Assembly: GCA_903813345.2 (NCBI GenBank)
Contig: CAIIXF020000002.1
Location: forward strand, 28,529,223-28,593,222
Direction of reading: 5' to 3'
From: Owenia fusiformis
Taxonomy: Eukaryota > Annelida > Polychaeta > Sabellida > Oweniidae
DNA: 64,000 bases
In this document: positions 48,957-59,199 of the stretch, in pieces
How positions within the stretch are numbered: the first letter of the stretch is position 1
How the letters are laid out: the number at the start of each line of letters is the position of its first letter
The notes under the pieces: generated by a model
What the model was told of the DNA's origin: nothing
What the model saw: only the letters and a program-made list of their open reading frames with translations
Databases searched by the model: none
Program-made: the position numbers and the translations under genes

Positions 48957-51900
48957 TTATGAACGTAGTTTTGGTGGATTGTTTATGATAAACTTAGCGA
49001 GACAGTCTCTGGCGTCTGTTCTTTCAATGTCATTTATATGTTTTAAAAGTTCAAGAATATCAACATTCTTCTCTGTTATCAGTCGGTCCAGAAGGTCTTC
49101 ACACTTATTAGGCATATTCGCCACATCGAATTTGTAATAGTTGTGCCCATCTTTGGGATAGAAAGACCAACCAAGATCTTTGTATGAACTGTCTTTATTC
49201 AGCATCTGGCATACCGTAGAACGTATACCAGAGGGCAAATGGCTGATGGAAGGTACACTTGAGGGTGGTAGATCTGTAGTAAACAAGATCATATATTACA
49301 TGATAAACAGTCTGAAACTAAGAATTAACTGATCAATCACAATGAATACTGTTGGTTTTCCTGACCCCTGAAAAAGTACAATTGGGCTTATTTTTATATA
49401 TTAATCATGATCATTATTCTAAACATCAATTAAAGTTACACCAAGTTACAGCACTTACCATTGAGCATCTTTATTGCCTTGTCATAATTACTCGCGTCCT
49501 CAGCAGCATTCATCACTGTTATGTATTTAAAACCCGCTGTCTCCATTGGTGTAACACGATCCTTCTTGATTATCTTTCCGGTCTGAATTCCCATAATGCC
49601 ATCTGAGTTGACAGCATTATTATGAACGGGGTCACCGCTTCCATTTGTTGGAGACTTCATGTTATCTGCGTCACAATTTTTACCAATATCCCCGCCTTCA
49701 TTGCCTGCAAATGATATTTCATAAAGATCAAGAGCCTAAAAAATTACCAAATCCCATAAATTGTGGTTGAAATGAAAAGACCCTTAAAACTTTTTCTATA
49801 AAGATTTCTACTATATACCTGCATCAAGTCTATTATAGGTCGCAGCAGCAGTACGATGATCTAAATGAACTTGATCATCACCCCCGGCAGTTTGGAGCTG
49901 CTCTATATTCCTTTCTCTGTTCTTATCTTTGAAATCAGCCCCGAAATCAACGTCTGGTATCTTTGTGTACTGTCCTTTCATTATTTGTTCCTGAACTGAC
50001 ACTTTCCTAGTATGTCCTAGACTGTCGTCTTCATGTGTAAATAGAGGTTCATTATCAGGCGGAGAAAGTGGTAGCGTCACATTAGCATCTTTTGAAACAT
50101 CAGCATCAGCTGTGAATAATAACCACACGGTTTAATATTGCTTACAACTAGATATAATACAAAACTCAAAGAGGTTGCCCAACCTCAAACAAAGTAAAAA
50201 ATATGAAATAAGATTACAATAAACTTTGATCGAGTCGAATGACTAATTACATTTTGAATTGTTGAGTATCTCTGTGCACTCATTGACTCTACGGCGACAG
50301 TAACGATGGAAAAACACTTGGTCGATTACAATGGCGATAATAGCAGCAACTATGATGGGGGCAACAACAGTTAGGCTAACATCTCCCAGTAATGATTTCC
50401 TTGATGGACCTCGAACTAGAATACAGAAATGAAACATTAAAAGTATATGTAAATAATCATTAAATGCAACTAGGAAAATTTAATAAACCTAATGGAATTA
50501 TTACTCTTTTCAGGAGAATTACTTTTACAAGCTTTATAGCCATACAATATGTATAAAATCAACACAATTTAAGAATTTCAAAACAATTATATTGGAGATC
50601 ATTGTGTCATGGTAACAATTACCTGTATTATTTGATTTTGATGTGTTATTTCTTTCTATAATGGCTCCTCCAAAATCAGCAATAATATCAGATACATTTG
50701 TCTCTGATGTTTCATCATTGGCATGCTCAGTTGCTAAGGCACATGCTTCCTTGTCTTTTTTCGACATTGCGAGGGCACAGTCATCACATGCTCTGAGGGT
50801 GCCCGGGAAAAAGTTCATAGACGATGGAATGAAGTATCTAAAATAAGCGAAGGTTAGCTGTTTTAATACCTGTACAATAAACAATTTTCATGTTTTGGAT
50901 GATTGTACAATCAAACAATACAATGCATGTAAAGGGCTTGTAATCAAGGGACACTTGATAGTTATGAGTGTAAAATTTAACGCCATAAATTAAACTACAT
51001 GTATTAAAAAAAAAGTAGAAATATCTAACCCATTCTTGCAGGGTCCACATACAGCTCGTGATGTCGGTGTTGCAGTTTTATTATAGACACGGTTAAAGGT
51101 ATGGCACTGTGGACTCCTCTTACATTGTTTCGTATCATGTTTGTCACTATACCGATGGTTGGTATGGTTACATAGGATACATTCGATTCGTATGTCGTTA
51201 CCATTACCATTACCACAAGCCTGAAATAAGTTCAGATATCTTGGTGACTACGTCAGTATGCGCTGTTTTATTATATATTTTAAATCAACAACATGTAAAG
51301 GTGTAGTCATAAAATATTCACACATAGCTAAGCAAGGTATGTCCATTCAAGCCAATCAGAACACGCTATTTCACGTAATTGCATTCCGTTATATAACCAA
51401 TAACGCATTTGTTGTATAGTTGTCAACGTGAGGAGATTATGATTTGCCAACATGACCCTTGCAAATAGTTTCATTGAAAACATGTTCTTTTAGTGATTTT
51501 GTATCTTTTAAATGATTTTGTAGAAAATATTTTGCAATGTGTGAAAATAATTTAAGTCTAAATCTGATTTCTAGAAATCAACCACCATATGCAAGGTTTT
51601 AAGTCTGTGACATAGTCACGTAGGTATAAAAGTTTGCCATAACATAAGCTAAAAATAATGATAAGTAAGTTCAGTTTATCGTAAAAGACCTCTTTGTGTA
51701 AACTAACTTGATAACAAAATGTAAACAACAAAAGGGGATTCCCCTTTCTTTGTATTGTAGAGTGCCTGGGTATCAGGCTATATAGTCTCCTGATCGGTCA
51801 GGTGCCATTTCGTAAATATGTCACAACTGATCTAAACAACGTAAACCTTTATAATTAAGCCACACCGCCATTACAAGGTATCGTACATCAACAGTATGTG

Positions 51901-52547
51901 TTTCCTTAGGGTCTGTCGTTTTATCTATTGCCCTCTATTAACATTAAGGGGTAGTAATGTGAGAGGACTTGGTGCAACGTAATGAAACATAGTCTTACTG
52001 CAAGAATGTAGACCCCTTCCCACCCCTTATCCACTTCACCAACACAACACTTTTGGGAGATGTGTAGTTTGGAGGGGGCTTATAGCTAGACTAAAAAATG
52101 AGTCAGTCTTGTGATAAACACTGAACAGTCCTTACTTGTGATAACCCCCACCCAGGAAGGCAGCTGATGCATGTCTGGCAAGATCCTTTAGATGATATCC
52201 ACCTGCGATTTTCACACTGTTTGCATTGGTCCTTGGTCATTGTTCGGATATTGAAACCGCCTTCGCAGAGCTTCGCGTTTGTCTTTACTTGGACAAGTGA
52301 GACCAGGAGTAATCCTAGAATCTGAAATAATGACATGTATCATTGTTAGAATCTAATTTTAGGATCAACTTTTCAATTGACTATGATCAGTAATCAATTG
52401 TTTAAAATTAATCAATATAATATTCCGATATATATCTATCTACGAAAAACACACACATTTGAGAAAACATGTCTATTTATAAAATTATTTTCCAAAGAAT
52501 AAAACGATAGATATAACTATCTACCAACTTACCAGCTTAAGCTTCAT
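48957..52547 (-). CDS. TNF receptor-like protein with death domain, TNFR-D, 541 aa
   Basis: Minus-strand exons: 52547-52533, 52321-52136, 51220-51030, 50837-50623, 50415-50251, 50109-49819, 49704-49459, 49273-48957; phases agree. A signal peptide is split over exons 1-2. Exons 2-4 carry cysteine-rich TNFR repeats (DQCKQCENRRW with SCQTC and SCLPGWG; then IECILCNHT with QCHTF and CGPCKNGYF; then ACDDCA). Exon 5 has the membrane segment, about residues 215-233, followed by HRYCRRR. Exons 6-7 are an acidic linker. Exon 8 has a death domain of about 85 residues starting LPSGIRSTVCQML and ending NDIERTDARDCLAKFI, whose helix pattern resembles that of p75NTR (TNFRSF16). Such receptors bind secreted ligands and recruit death-domain adaptors to control survival or NF-kB. 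Ligand unknown. TNFR-E and TNFR-F lie upstream in the same orientation. A TTTTAG acceptor-like site at 52627 may mark a 5' UTR exon. Confidence 0.9.
51734..51744. promoter_or_regulatory. perfect kB-type site in TNFR-D intron 2
   Basis: GGGGATTCCCC, extended to the palindrome AAAGGGGATTCCCCTTT, fits the NF-kB consensus GGGRNNYYCC. The same 11-mer (inverse) occurs in the matching intron of TNFR-E. Binding is not shown. Confidence 0.45.
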
Positions 52548-54514
52548 CGTAGCAATAAAAAGAACAAGGCTATAAATCACTGTGAAATATCTCTGTGTGA
52601 AGTTAACCCACGGTCAAAATAACCTAAAATAAAGAAAAATAGCAAAGTATTAAATCACTACCACTGAGGTGATCTTGATAAGAGATAAAGAATGAGTTAA
52701 GCATTGGTTAGAATAATATGATGTTATTTTTCATGTGATATTTATCAATATATTGCCCTCTTTAGATTTACGAATAAACATCACAAGTTTTTAAATAACA
52801 AATGGTAGAGGTGATAAGATTAGAAAATAGTGAAGTTCTGGTGCTTTCGGTAAGATATTTAGTATGATGAAATGAATGTGCAAATATTAGAGTAACATTT
52901 GAAATGATATATAGATACACCACTGACCCCTTCAAAGCATAAGATCTACGTTAAAGAATGCTAGAAAACATAAGAGACTGAAACTGTACATGCATTTCAC
53001 GAAGAACCAGCTGGTTTTGCCATGATGTATAATATCTTGGTACGTGCGCCAGAAGATATGATGCACTTATGACACGCTGTTATATGACTACATGTTAGCT
53101 CAGAAAAAAAATTCACAAATGTGTTAAGAACAGTACACGAAACATCTAGGAGAAAGGCCAGACATTGGGAAAACTAACTCTGAATCTCACACTATGATGT
53201 AACACAAGAAGAAATAATCCCCCCTCCCCCTTTCACCCACAAGTTCTTTACAGACATGCTATTTCTACAGATGTTTCATTAATCTGACACTGGTTAATCA
53301 TATAGTACTTACTTTTTTTCCTATGATCAAAGACTCAATATTCCTGGCGATGATATCTCAGGTATTCCTTTTTTATGTGCGTCGTAATAGCAATCGGAAA
53401 GTTTTGTTAATGAAATGTCCAATAGTAGCACACTTGCTATGATCATACGATGGGTGAAAAATAAGGTTTGTTTATACTCACAGGTACGTGTGCACTGCGC
53501 ATGTACCTTTCTACAAGTAGAAGTTCTGTTAAATGTTAATATGCACCTGAACATACAACGAGTATATTTTAACTATAAAAAAGGTCTTATCAGACGAATA
53601 AACAATCTTGTAAGCACTAACATATAAACTCATTCATTGACGAATTGATCCTCGACTATGATATATTACATCTTCAAGATCAATGACATTAATTAATTTT
53701 TGGGACAATGCCAATTTTATTACCTCTTTCAGTTATCAAATTGTAAATTTCATATGTTTTGATATGAGGTGATTCTTTTACTGTTCTAGAAATAACTCTA
53801 CACAAGTTAACATGACTTAATATGAGTATTAATGTATTACCAAGAACCTTTTTACTGTATTCAATGGTGGAACATATTTACAAAAGATTTATTATAAGAA
53901 TTTATTTCGTATTTCTAATTACAAAAGATATTTACAAGTAAACATTTAGGTTCTAAACAACTTTAAAAATCAGTTGACATGGGGTCAGGGAAACAAAATG
54001 GGCCTCCCCTCGAGCTAATGCAAATTATAGTACATTACTGTCTATCTCAGTTAGTCCAATGGTTGTTGTTTCAAAATATTGCCCATTTTGCCGTCATATT
54101 TAATAATAATGGTAAAGCCCATTGGCTGTACACTAGATTTAAAGGTCCCCCAAAGGACAGAATTTTCAGTTCACTGTCACGGTGCAGACATCAAATTGGA
54201 TTCAAACATTCAAATGGACCAGTGTGTATGCCATTGGACTAATTCGAATTCGATATTGGTTTGCTTTCTTTGGCTACGAGCGCTTTTATGTTATCTTGAT
54301 GTTGTACTATTATATGTGGCGAGATGATCTCTGACGTCAGCCCTACGAACTGTGTCAGAAGTATCAATTTTAAGGTGTCTATATTTTGCTTAATAATGAG
54401 ATGATCAAATATACCCTAATATTTCAAGATATTGCATGTTTCACGACTTTTATTTCCATGTCTATTCTGTCCTTCATCCTAGATGCATCTTAGCAGAATT
54501 GTATGGTCAAGTGC
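52548..54514. other. TNFR-D upstream spacer
   Basis: No further receptor exon, including a death-domain exon that could belong to TNFR-E, was found on the minus strand here. ORFs lack domain similarity. A C-rich stretch lies at 53220. Confidence 0.5.
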
Positions 54515-54660
54515 TATAACATAAAAATTGTGTCTGTAGTTTGAAACAGATAACTACTTACTAGATGTAGTTAATAAGTAGGCCTATTAAAGTAATGTTT
54601 ATATTTGAAAGTTCTAGTAAATCAATAGTAGGTAATCAAATAAAAATATCATGGCATCAA
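54515..54660. repeat. 146-bp target-site duplication, left copy
   Basis: This stretch is repeated without a visible difference at 58869-59014, on the other side of the LINE. It starts TATAACATAAAAATTG and ends ATCATGGCATCAA. Confidence 0.95.
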
Positions 54661-55167
54661 GAATGTGACGAAGGATTCACTGGCGTAAATGTACGGAGGC
54701 AACGTACGAAAAAAATTCTTCTTTCACATGTAAAGTCAGTCTCTTATAATGCTCTTCGTACACACATCGTCAAATATGCAGCTCGTCGTCATGTCACTGT
54801 CACTGGATTCAAGGTGATTTCTCGCAGATCCTCCGTGAAAGGAGAATGGTTGATGGTCAGAATCAATGTACTGGCTAGTCATTATAATAATGCCAATGAC
54901 AACTCTTTCTGGCCTAGCAATATCACTTGTAGACCTTGGCTGTCATCAACTGATCATGCCAAAACTGTGGCTAACAATGCATCAACAAATTGTGACTCTC
55001 ATGATTCTGTCCATAGTGATGATTCTTCGAGCTACCCATATCTTGATAATTATAACAACGAATCTTCACGGGAAAACGAAGCAGCATGGGGTGATGACGA
55101 GTATCATGATCAAGTATACTCCGGTTCACTTATGCATGCCAGCTCATTACCTAAATCAATCGTATGA
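54661..55167 (+). CDS. LINE ORF1, C-terminal remnant
   Basis: The frame is open from the insertion border to TGA at 55165-55167, about 168 codons. It has a basic first half (VRRQRTKKILLSHVK, then RRHVTVTGFKVISRR) and an Asp/Ser/Asn-rich end. No zinc knuckle or RRM is evident. The first ATG in frame, 54595, lies in the target-site duplication, so a product starting there would be a chance fusion with flanking DNA. The stop overlaps the ORF2 start as ATGA, which suggests coupled re-initiation in the intact element. Confidence 0.7.
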   Translation, partial: ECDEGFTGVNVRRQRTKKILLSHVKSVSYNALRTHIVKYAARRHVTVTGFKVISRRSSVKGEWLMVRINVLASHYNNANDNSFWPSNITCRPWLSSTDHAKTVANNASTNCDSHDSVHSDDSSSYPYLDNYNNESSRENEAAWGDDEYHDQVYSGSLMHASSLPKSIV

Positions 55168-58100
55168 AACCGTATCTTATGCGACTTATCATCTGGTTTA
55201 TATCCTTGGCATTTATGTCAAATCTGCTGAAAATCACAACTTGGAATTGTAAAGGTGCTATGTTCGGTAGTCCTTATCTTACAACTCTCTTAAACTCGTG
55301 TGATGTTCTAGCTCTCACAGAGCATTGGCTATTTCCACATAACTTACATTTTCTTGGCTCTCTTGATAATAGATATACCTTTCATGGCACCTGTGACAAA
55401 GGCTTAGTGAACAACGTTGGTTATTGCCATCGTGGTTACGGCGGTGTTGCCTTGGTTTACCGTAGAGATCTCTCTGTATTAAGTAAACTAACATATAACG
55501 ACAGAATAAGTGGCATAGAATTGAAACATACTGAGAATCTTAGTATTTTTGTTTTCGTTGTGTATTTACCTGCAGTGAATCATTGCTTGCCAGAGTACAA
55601 AGAATGCATCTCTGTTTTATACGAAATATTTGCCACTTATTCCCATCGCGGTATGGTAGTTTTTGCAGGTGACTTCAACGCCCATCTTGGTGTTAATAGT
55701 GGCCCCCGGTGTAGGAAGTCGATACCGAATGACAGGGGCAAACTTCTTGAGCAATGGCTCTCTGACTGTAATCTCTTATCAGCCAATGCTCAGGAATCGA
55801 CTTCTGGTCCGTGGTTCACCTATTATAGTCATGATGGAAAACATAAATCTTGTATAGACCATGTAATCATTCCTAATGCTAAGCTAGATCTAGTGTCTTA
55901 TTGTAAAGTACAAGATGATCACTCACTTAATATCTCGGATCATCATCCAATTGAATTATACCTCAAAGTCCAGGCGCCATTCGTTTCACTCGCACCTTGT
56001 CTAACACGTAATATTACACGTTGGCGAAAAGCAACAAAAGATCAACTTATCTCTTACGCCAACACGGTCAATCAGCACTTATGTAATATCATGACTAGTC
56101 CTTTAGATACAGATTCTCAAATTAATGATTCTGTTATTAATCTTTCAAGCATATTAACCATGAGTAGCAATACTCACATTCCAAGTTCCAAATTTAGAAA
56201 ATTCTTAAAACCATATTGGAACAAAGGTGATATTGCACCTCTACACAAGGCTATGAAGCGAGCTAGAAACGAGTGGATCAGTTCAGGTAGGCCTCGTGGT
56301 TTTCAACACGAAACATACCGTTTATATAAATTCCAGAAACGCAATTTTTCTAGGCGCTTGAAACAACTTAAATTTGAATATGACCAAGAACAATTGCAAA
56401 GCTTACAAGATGCTGCAGAAGTCGATAGTGGTTTGTTCTATAGATTGGTCAAGCGATATGGCAATCAACCTGCTCCGAATGTTGGCCATGAACTCAAAAT
56501 CGATGGCAAGATAATTCGTGATCCCGCAGAAATTCGTAACGCATGGGCTGATCATTATGAATCTCTGGGTCGAGAATCCACCTTTCCACATTTTGATCAC
56601 GCACACAAAGCGGAAATAGATTCTCAATTTCCTGCGATGCTTGCTCAATCATTTCAATCAAATGACGGTATTTTTGAGACGCTAATTGATAATGACGAAG
56701 TCTTGCATAGCATCAACACATTTAAAAATGATAAAGCACCGGGACACGACTTAGTCGTCATCGAGCATCTAAAACATAGTGATAGGCTAGTCATCGATTT
56801 CTTGACTAGAATTTACAATGCTATCGTCAAAGTTGAGAAAATCCCTTTAACTTTCAAATTGGGCATTATGTTATCTCTGTTCAAAGGTAAAGGCAAAGAC
56901 TCGACTGACAGGGATAATTACAGGGGCTTAACCTTGTCCTCCTGTCTGTACAAAATATGGGAAAGAATTCTCAGCATCCGAATGACCCCTAAACTAAAAA
57001 TCAAAGGCTGCCCCAACGCTTTCCAATTTGCCTATCAAGAGGGAAGTAGTAGTCAGTTCGCACTCTTCGCTCTCAAAGAGATCATACTTCACTACAAGGA
57101 ACGTGACTCTATGGTATTTTCGGCATTTCTTGACAATCGCAAATGTTTTGATTTATTGTGGAGGAAAGGGTTATTTCAGAAAATATTCTCACTCGGTATC
57201 AATGGAGTAACATGGAGGCTAATCGTAGAAAGTTATACTAATACCACTGCACGTGTATTATACAATGGCTCATTTTCCCGGGAATTTAGTATTTATCAGG
57301 GAGTTGGACAGGGAAGAGTGACAAGTTCGATTTATTTTTTGATCTATATTGACGCACTCATAACTGAGCTTAAGGAAGCGCATTCAGGTCTTAAGATAGG
57401 TTCGTATGATATTCCGTGTATTTTGGTGGCAGACGATACTACTCTTCTAGCTTCCTCTGCGCATAATTTGCAAGTTCTGTTAGACATTGTATTTCGCTAC
57501 AGTTCAAAATGGCGTATGGTTTACCACGCTGGTGATAACACTAAAAGCTCAATTTTGACATTTAATGAAACAAAGCAACAGTTTTTTCGAAGCAGAGGTA
57601 GTCGTCAGTGGCTACTAGGGACTGATATAGTACCTGAAACTCAAAGCACAAACTATGTAGGTAACCTTATCACTACTAACTTTGAAACGGAAAATCTGGT
57701 TAACAACTCAAAAAAGAAAATGTACTCAAAATTTTATTCGATCAAAAACACCTTGCGTTTACATAAATTTGGCGCTAATCCACTTGTGTTCATTAGACTA
57801 TGGTATTCTATTATATTACCCACTGCATTATATGGTTGTGAGTTATGGTACAACTTGTCACCGCATGATGAAGATATACTGAACACTGCTCAAAAACATA
57901 TATTCAAAGTAGTTCAAGGTTTTGAAGCGAGAACGGCATCAGACGTTGTTCTGGCCACTCTTGGTGCAATATCTGTATCGAGCTTCATTGAGAAATTGAA
58001 ATTAAACTTTTTGTCGAGATTATGTCGATGCACTCATGAAGTTACAAAATACATATTCCTGTTTAGATTTTCGTCCCTACTCACAAACCCGGGAAACAAT

Positions 58101-58691
58101 CACTTTGGTTTTGCTAAAGACGTCATGAGCATTGACTGTGATATTGCACGGAGTGTTGCAGAAACCTTCTTGCTTACCGGCTCAATTATGAAAACAGTTT
58201 TGTTTAAAAAAGCATCGCATTTCCAAATTTTCAACAGAGAGGAAAATCAGTGGCTTTCAAGAATGGAAGCCAATGATAATCTGCATATTTTTAGGAACAT
58301 TCACTGTAAACTGGAACCAAGCTTCGCCTGGGTCGTTGGAAAACGATACCCATCATATCTATGGCAATTAGCCAACCTGGTGCAGCTTTCTGCAATGCCT
58401 TCATATAAGACATTCACATGTAAGAAATGCAACTCATCGTGTAATTGTATAATATTTCATTTTCTGCATTGCAATCAATTTTTATCTGAGAGAGACGCAT
58501 TTTTTGAGCGACTCATTGATATCTTACCAGTTCAAGATAGTGTTATGCTTTTCAATTTTGATGATGATATTTTCTTACAGACTGTTCTGGGTAGCAGAAT
58601 AGATTTTGACGTAGCCAATGACACCATTTATGAAATGTTCGTTATCGAATGTGCAAATACATTTTACAATATAAATATGTATTTCAAATAG
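55164..58691 (+). CDS. LINE ORF2: endonuclease and reverse transcriptase, 1175 aa
   Basis: An APE-like endonuclease fills about residues 20-270: TTWNCKG (N28), ALTEHW, GYGGVALVYR, GDFNAHLG (D170, N172), SCIDHVI and SDHHPIEL (D259, H260). The reverse transcriptase spans about 510-830: NDKAPGHD, NYRGLTLSSCLYKIWERIL, AFLDNRKCFD (D657), GVGQGRVTSSIYFLIYIDAL and VADD at 755-758, where most relatives have YADD or FADD. A Cys/His cluster (CKKCNSSCNC, then HFLHC) near residues 1085-1110 resembles the C-terminal zinc module of CR1/L2-type elements. ORF2 nicks the target and copies the element RNA onto it. No stop or frameshift is present, so the copy may still supply enzyme although its ORF1 is truncated. 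Confidence 0.95.
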   Translation: MKPYLMRLIIWFISLAFMSNLLKITTWNCKGAMFGSPYLTTLLNSCDVLALTEHWLFPHNLHFLGSLDNRYTFHGTCDKGLVNNVGYCHRGYGGVALVYRRDLSVLSKLTYNDRISGIELKHTENLSIFVFVVYLPAVNHCLPEYKECISVLYEIFATYSHRGMVVFAGDFNAHLGVNSGPRCRKSIPNDRGKLLEQWLSDCNLLSANAQESTSGPWFTYYSHDGKHKSCIDHVIIPNAKLDLVSYCKVQDDHSLNISDHHPIELYLKVQAPFVSLAPCLTRNITRWRKATKDQLISYANTVNQHLCNIMTSPLDTDSQINDSVINLSSILTMSSNTHIPSSKFRKFLKPYWNKGDIAPLHKAMKRARNEWISSGRPRGFQHETYRLYKFQKRNFSRRLKQLKFEYDQEQLQSLQDAAEVDSGLFYRLVKRYGNQPAPNVGHELKIDGKIIRDPAEIRNAWADHYESLGRESTFPHFDHAHKAEIDSQFPAMLAQSFQSNDGIFETLIDNDEVLHSINTFKNDKAPGHDLVVIEHLKHSDRLVIDFLTRIYNAIVKVEKIPLTFKLGIMLSLFKGKGKDSTDRDNYRGLTLSSCLYKIWERILSIRMTPKLKIKGCPNAFQFAYQEGSSSQFALFALKEIILHYKERDSMVFSAFLDNRKCFDLLWRKGLFQKIFSLGINGVTWRLIVESYTNTTARVLYNGSFSREFSIYQGVGQGRVTSSIYFLIYIDALITELKEAHSGLKIGSYDIPCILVADDTTLLASSAHNLQVLLDIVFRYSSKWRMVYHAGDNTKSSILTFNETKQQFFRSRGSRQWLLGTDIVPETQSTNYVGNLITTNFETENLVNNSKKKMYSKFYSIKNTLRLHKFGANPLVFIRLWYSIILPTALYGCELWYNLSPHDEDILNTAQKHIFKVVQGFEARTASDVVLATLGAISVSSFIEKLKLNFLSRLCRCTHEVTKYIFLFRFSSLLTNPGNNHFGFAKDVMSIDCDIARSVAETFLLTGSIMKTVLFKKASHFQIFNREENQWLSRMEANDNLHIFRNIHCKLEPSFAWVVGKRYPSYLWQLANLVQLSAMPSYKTFTCKKCNSSCNCIIFHFLHCNQFLSERDAFFERLIDILPVQDSVMLFNFDDDIFLQTVLGSRIDFDVANDTIYEMFVIECANTFYNINMYFK

Positions 58692-58779
58692 GTACGCTTG
58701 AATTGTAATGATAAAATGTATTTAGAGTCATTTAACTTGTAAATATGTAAATATCAATAACCCCTTACTCTTCTGTAAT

Positions 58780-58868
58780 ATATGTTTGTAATGTGATATG
58801 CATGTATAAATTGTTTTGCTCTCCAATAAAACGGAGGAAATAAAGAAACATAAACATAAACATAAACA
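58780..58868 (+). terminator. LINE 3' end with AATAAA and (AAACAT)n tail
   Basis: CCAATAAAACGGAGGAAATAAAG is followed by three or four AAACAT units running up to the right target-site duplication. Two AATAAA-type signals precede the tail. A short-repeat tail instead of poly(A) is usual in several LINE clades. Confidence 0.6.
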
Positions 58869-59014
58869 TATAACATAAAAATTGTGTCTGTAGTTTGAAA
58901 CAGATAACTACTTACTAGATGTAGTTAATAAGTAGGCCTATTAAAGTAATGTTTATATTTGAAAGTTCTAGTAAATCAATAGTAGGTAATCAAATAAAAA
59001 TATCATGGCATCAA
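58869..59014. repeat. 146-bp target-site duplication, right copy
   Basis: This is the same sequence as 54515-54660; after it the flank reads TCATACATTTACAATG. At the left the base before the duplication differs (C against A), which fixes the length at 146 bp. Confidence 0.95.
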
Positions 59015-59199
59015 TCATACATTTACAATGTAAAGTGATACAATGCAAGAGAAATTCATTACACACGCAAAGTGGATTAAACTGTGTTGGGTATACCGTG
59101 CATCGCATATACCAAATACATGTACAAACGATTATTTAAATATTTGTATAGTTTGAATAGTTGTATATTACCTTGAGAAAAAAAGCAATTTTATGTTGT

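Larger units (their letters stand above)
54661..58868 (+). mobile_element. APE-type LINE (non-LTR retrotransposon), 5'-truncated
   Basis: The 4208-bp insert lies between identical 146-bp duplications. It contains the end of ORF1, a full ORF2 with endonuclease and reverse transcriptase, a short 3' UTR and an (AAACAT)n tail. The 5' end is probably truncated, because the first base already lies within an open ORF1 frame that continues into the flank. Intact ORF2 and unchanged duplications point to a recent insertion. It stands between TNFR-D and TNFR-E, opposite to both, about 186 bp past the TNFR-E stop. The clade (CR1/L2-like by ORF plan) cannot be fixed by eye. Confidence 0.93.

Noticed and set aside
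54595-54660. True start of LINE ORF1 at the ATG 54595
   Set aside because: This ATG lies in the 146-bp target-site duplication and is repeated on the other side of the element, so it is flanking DNA.
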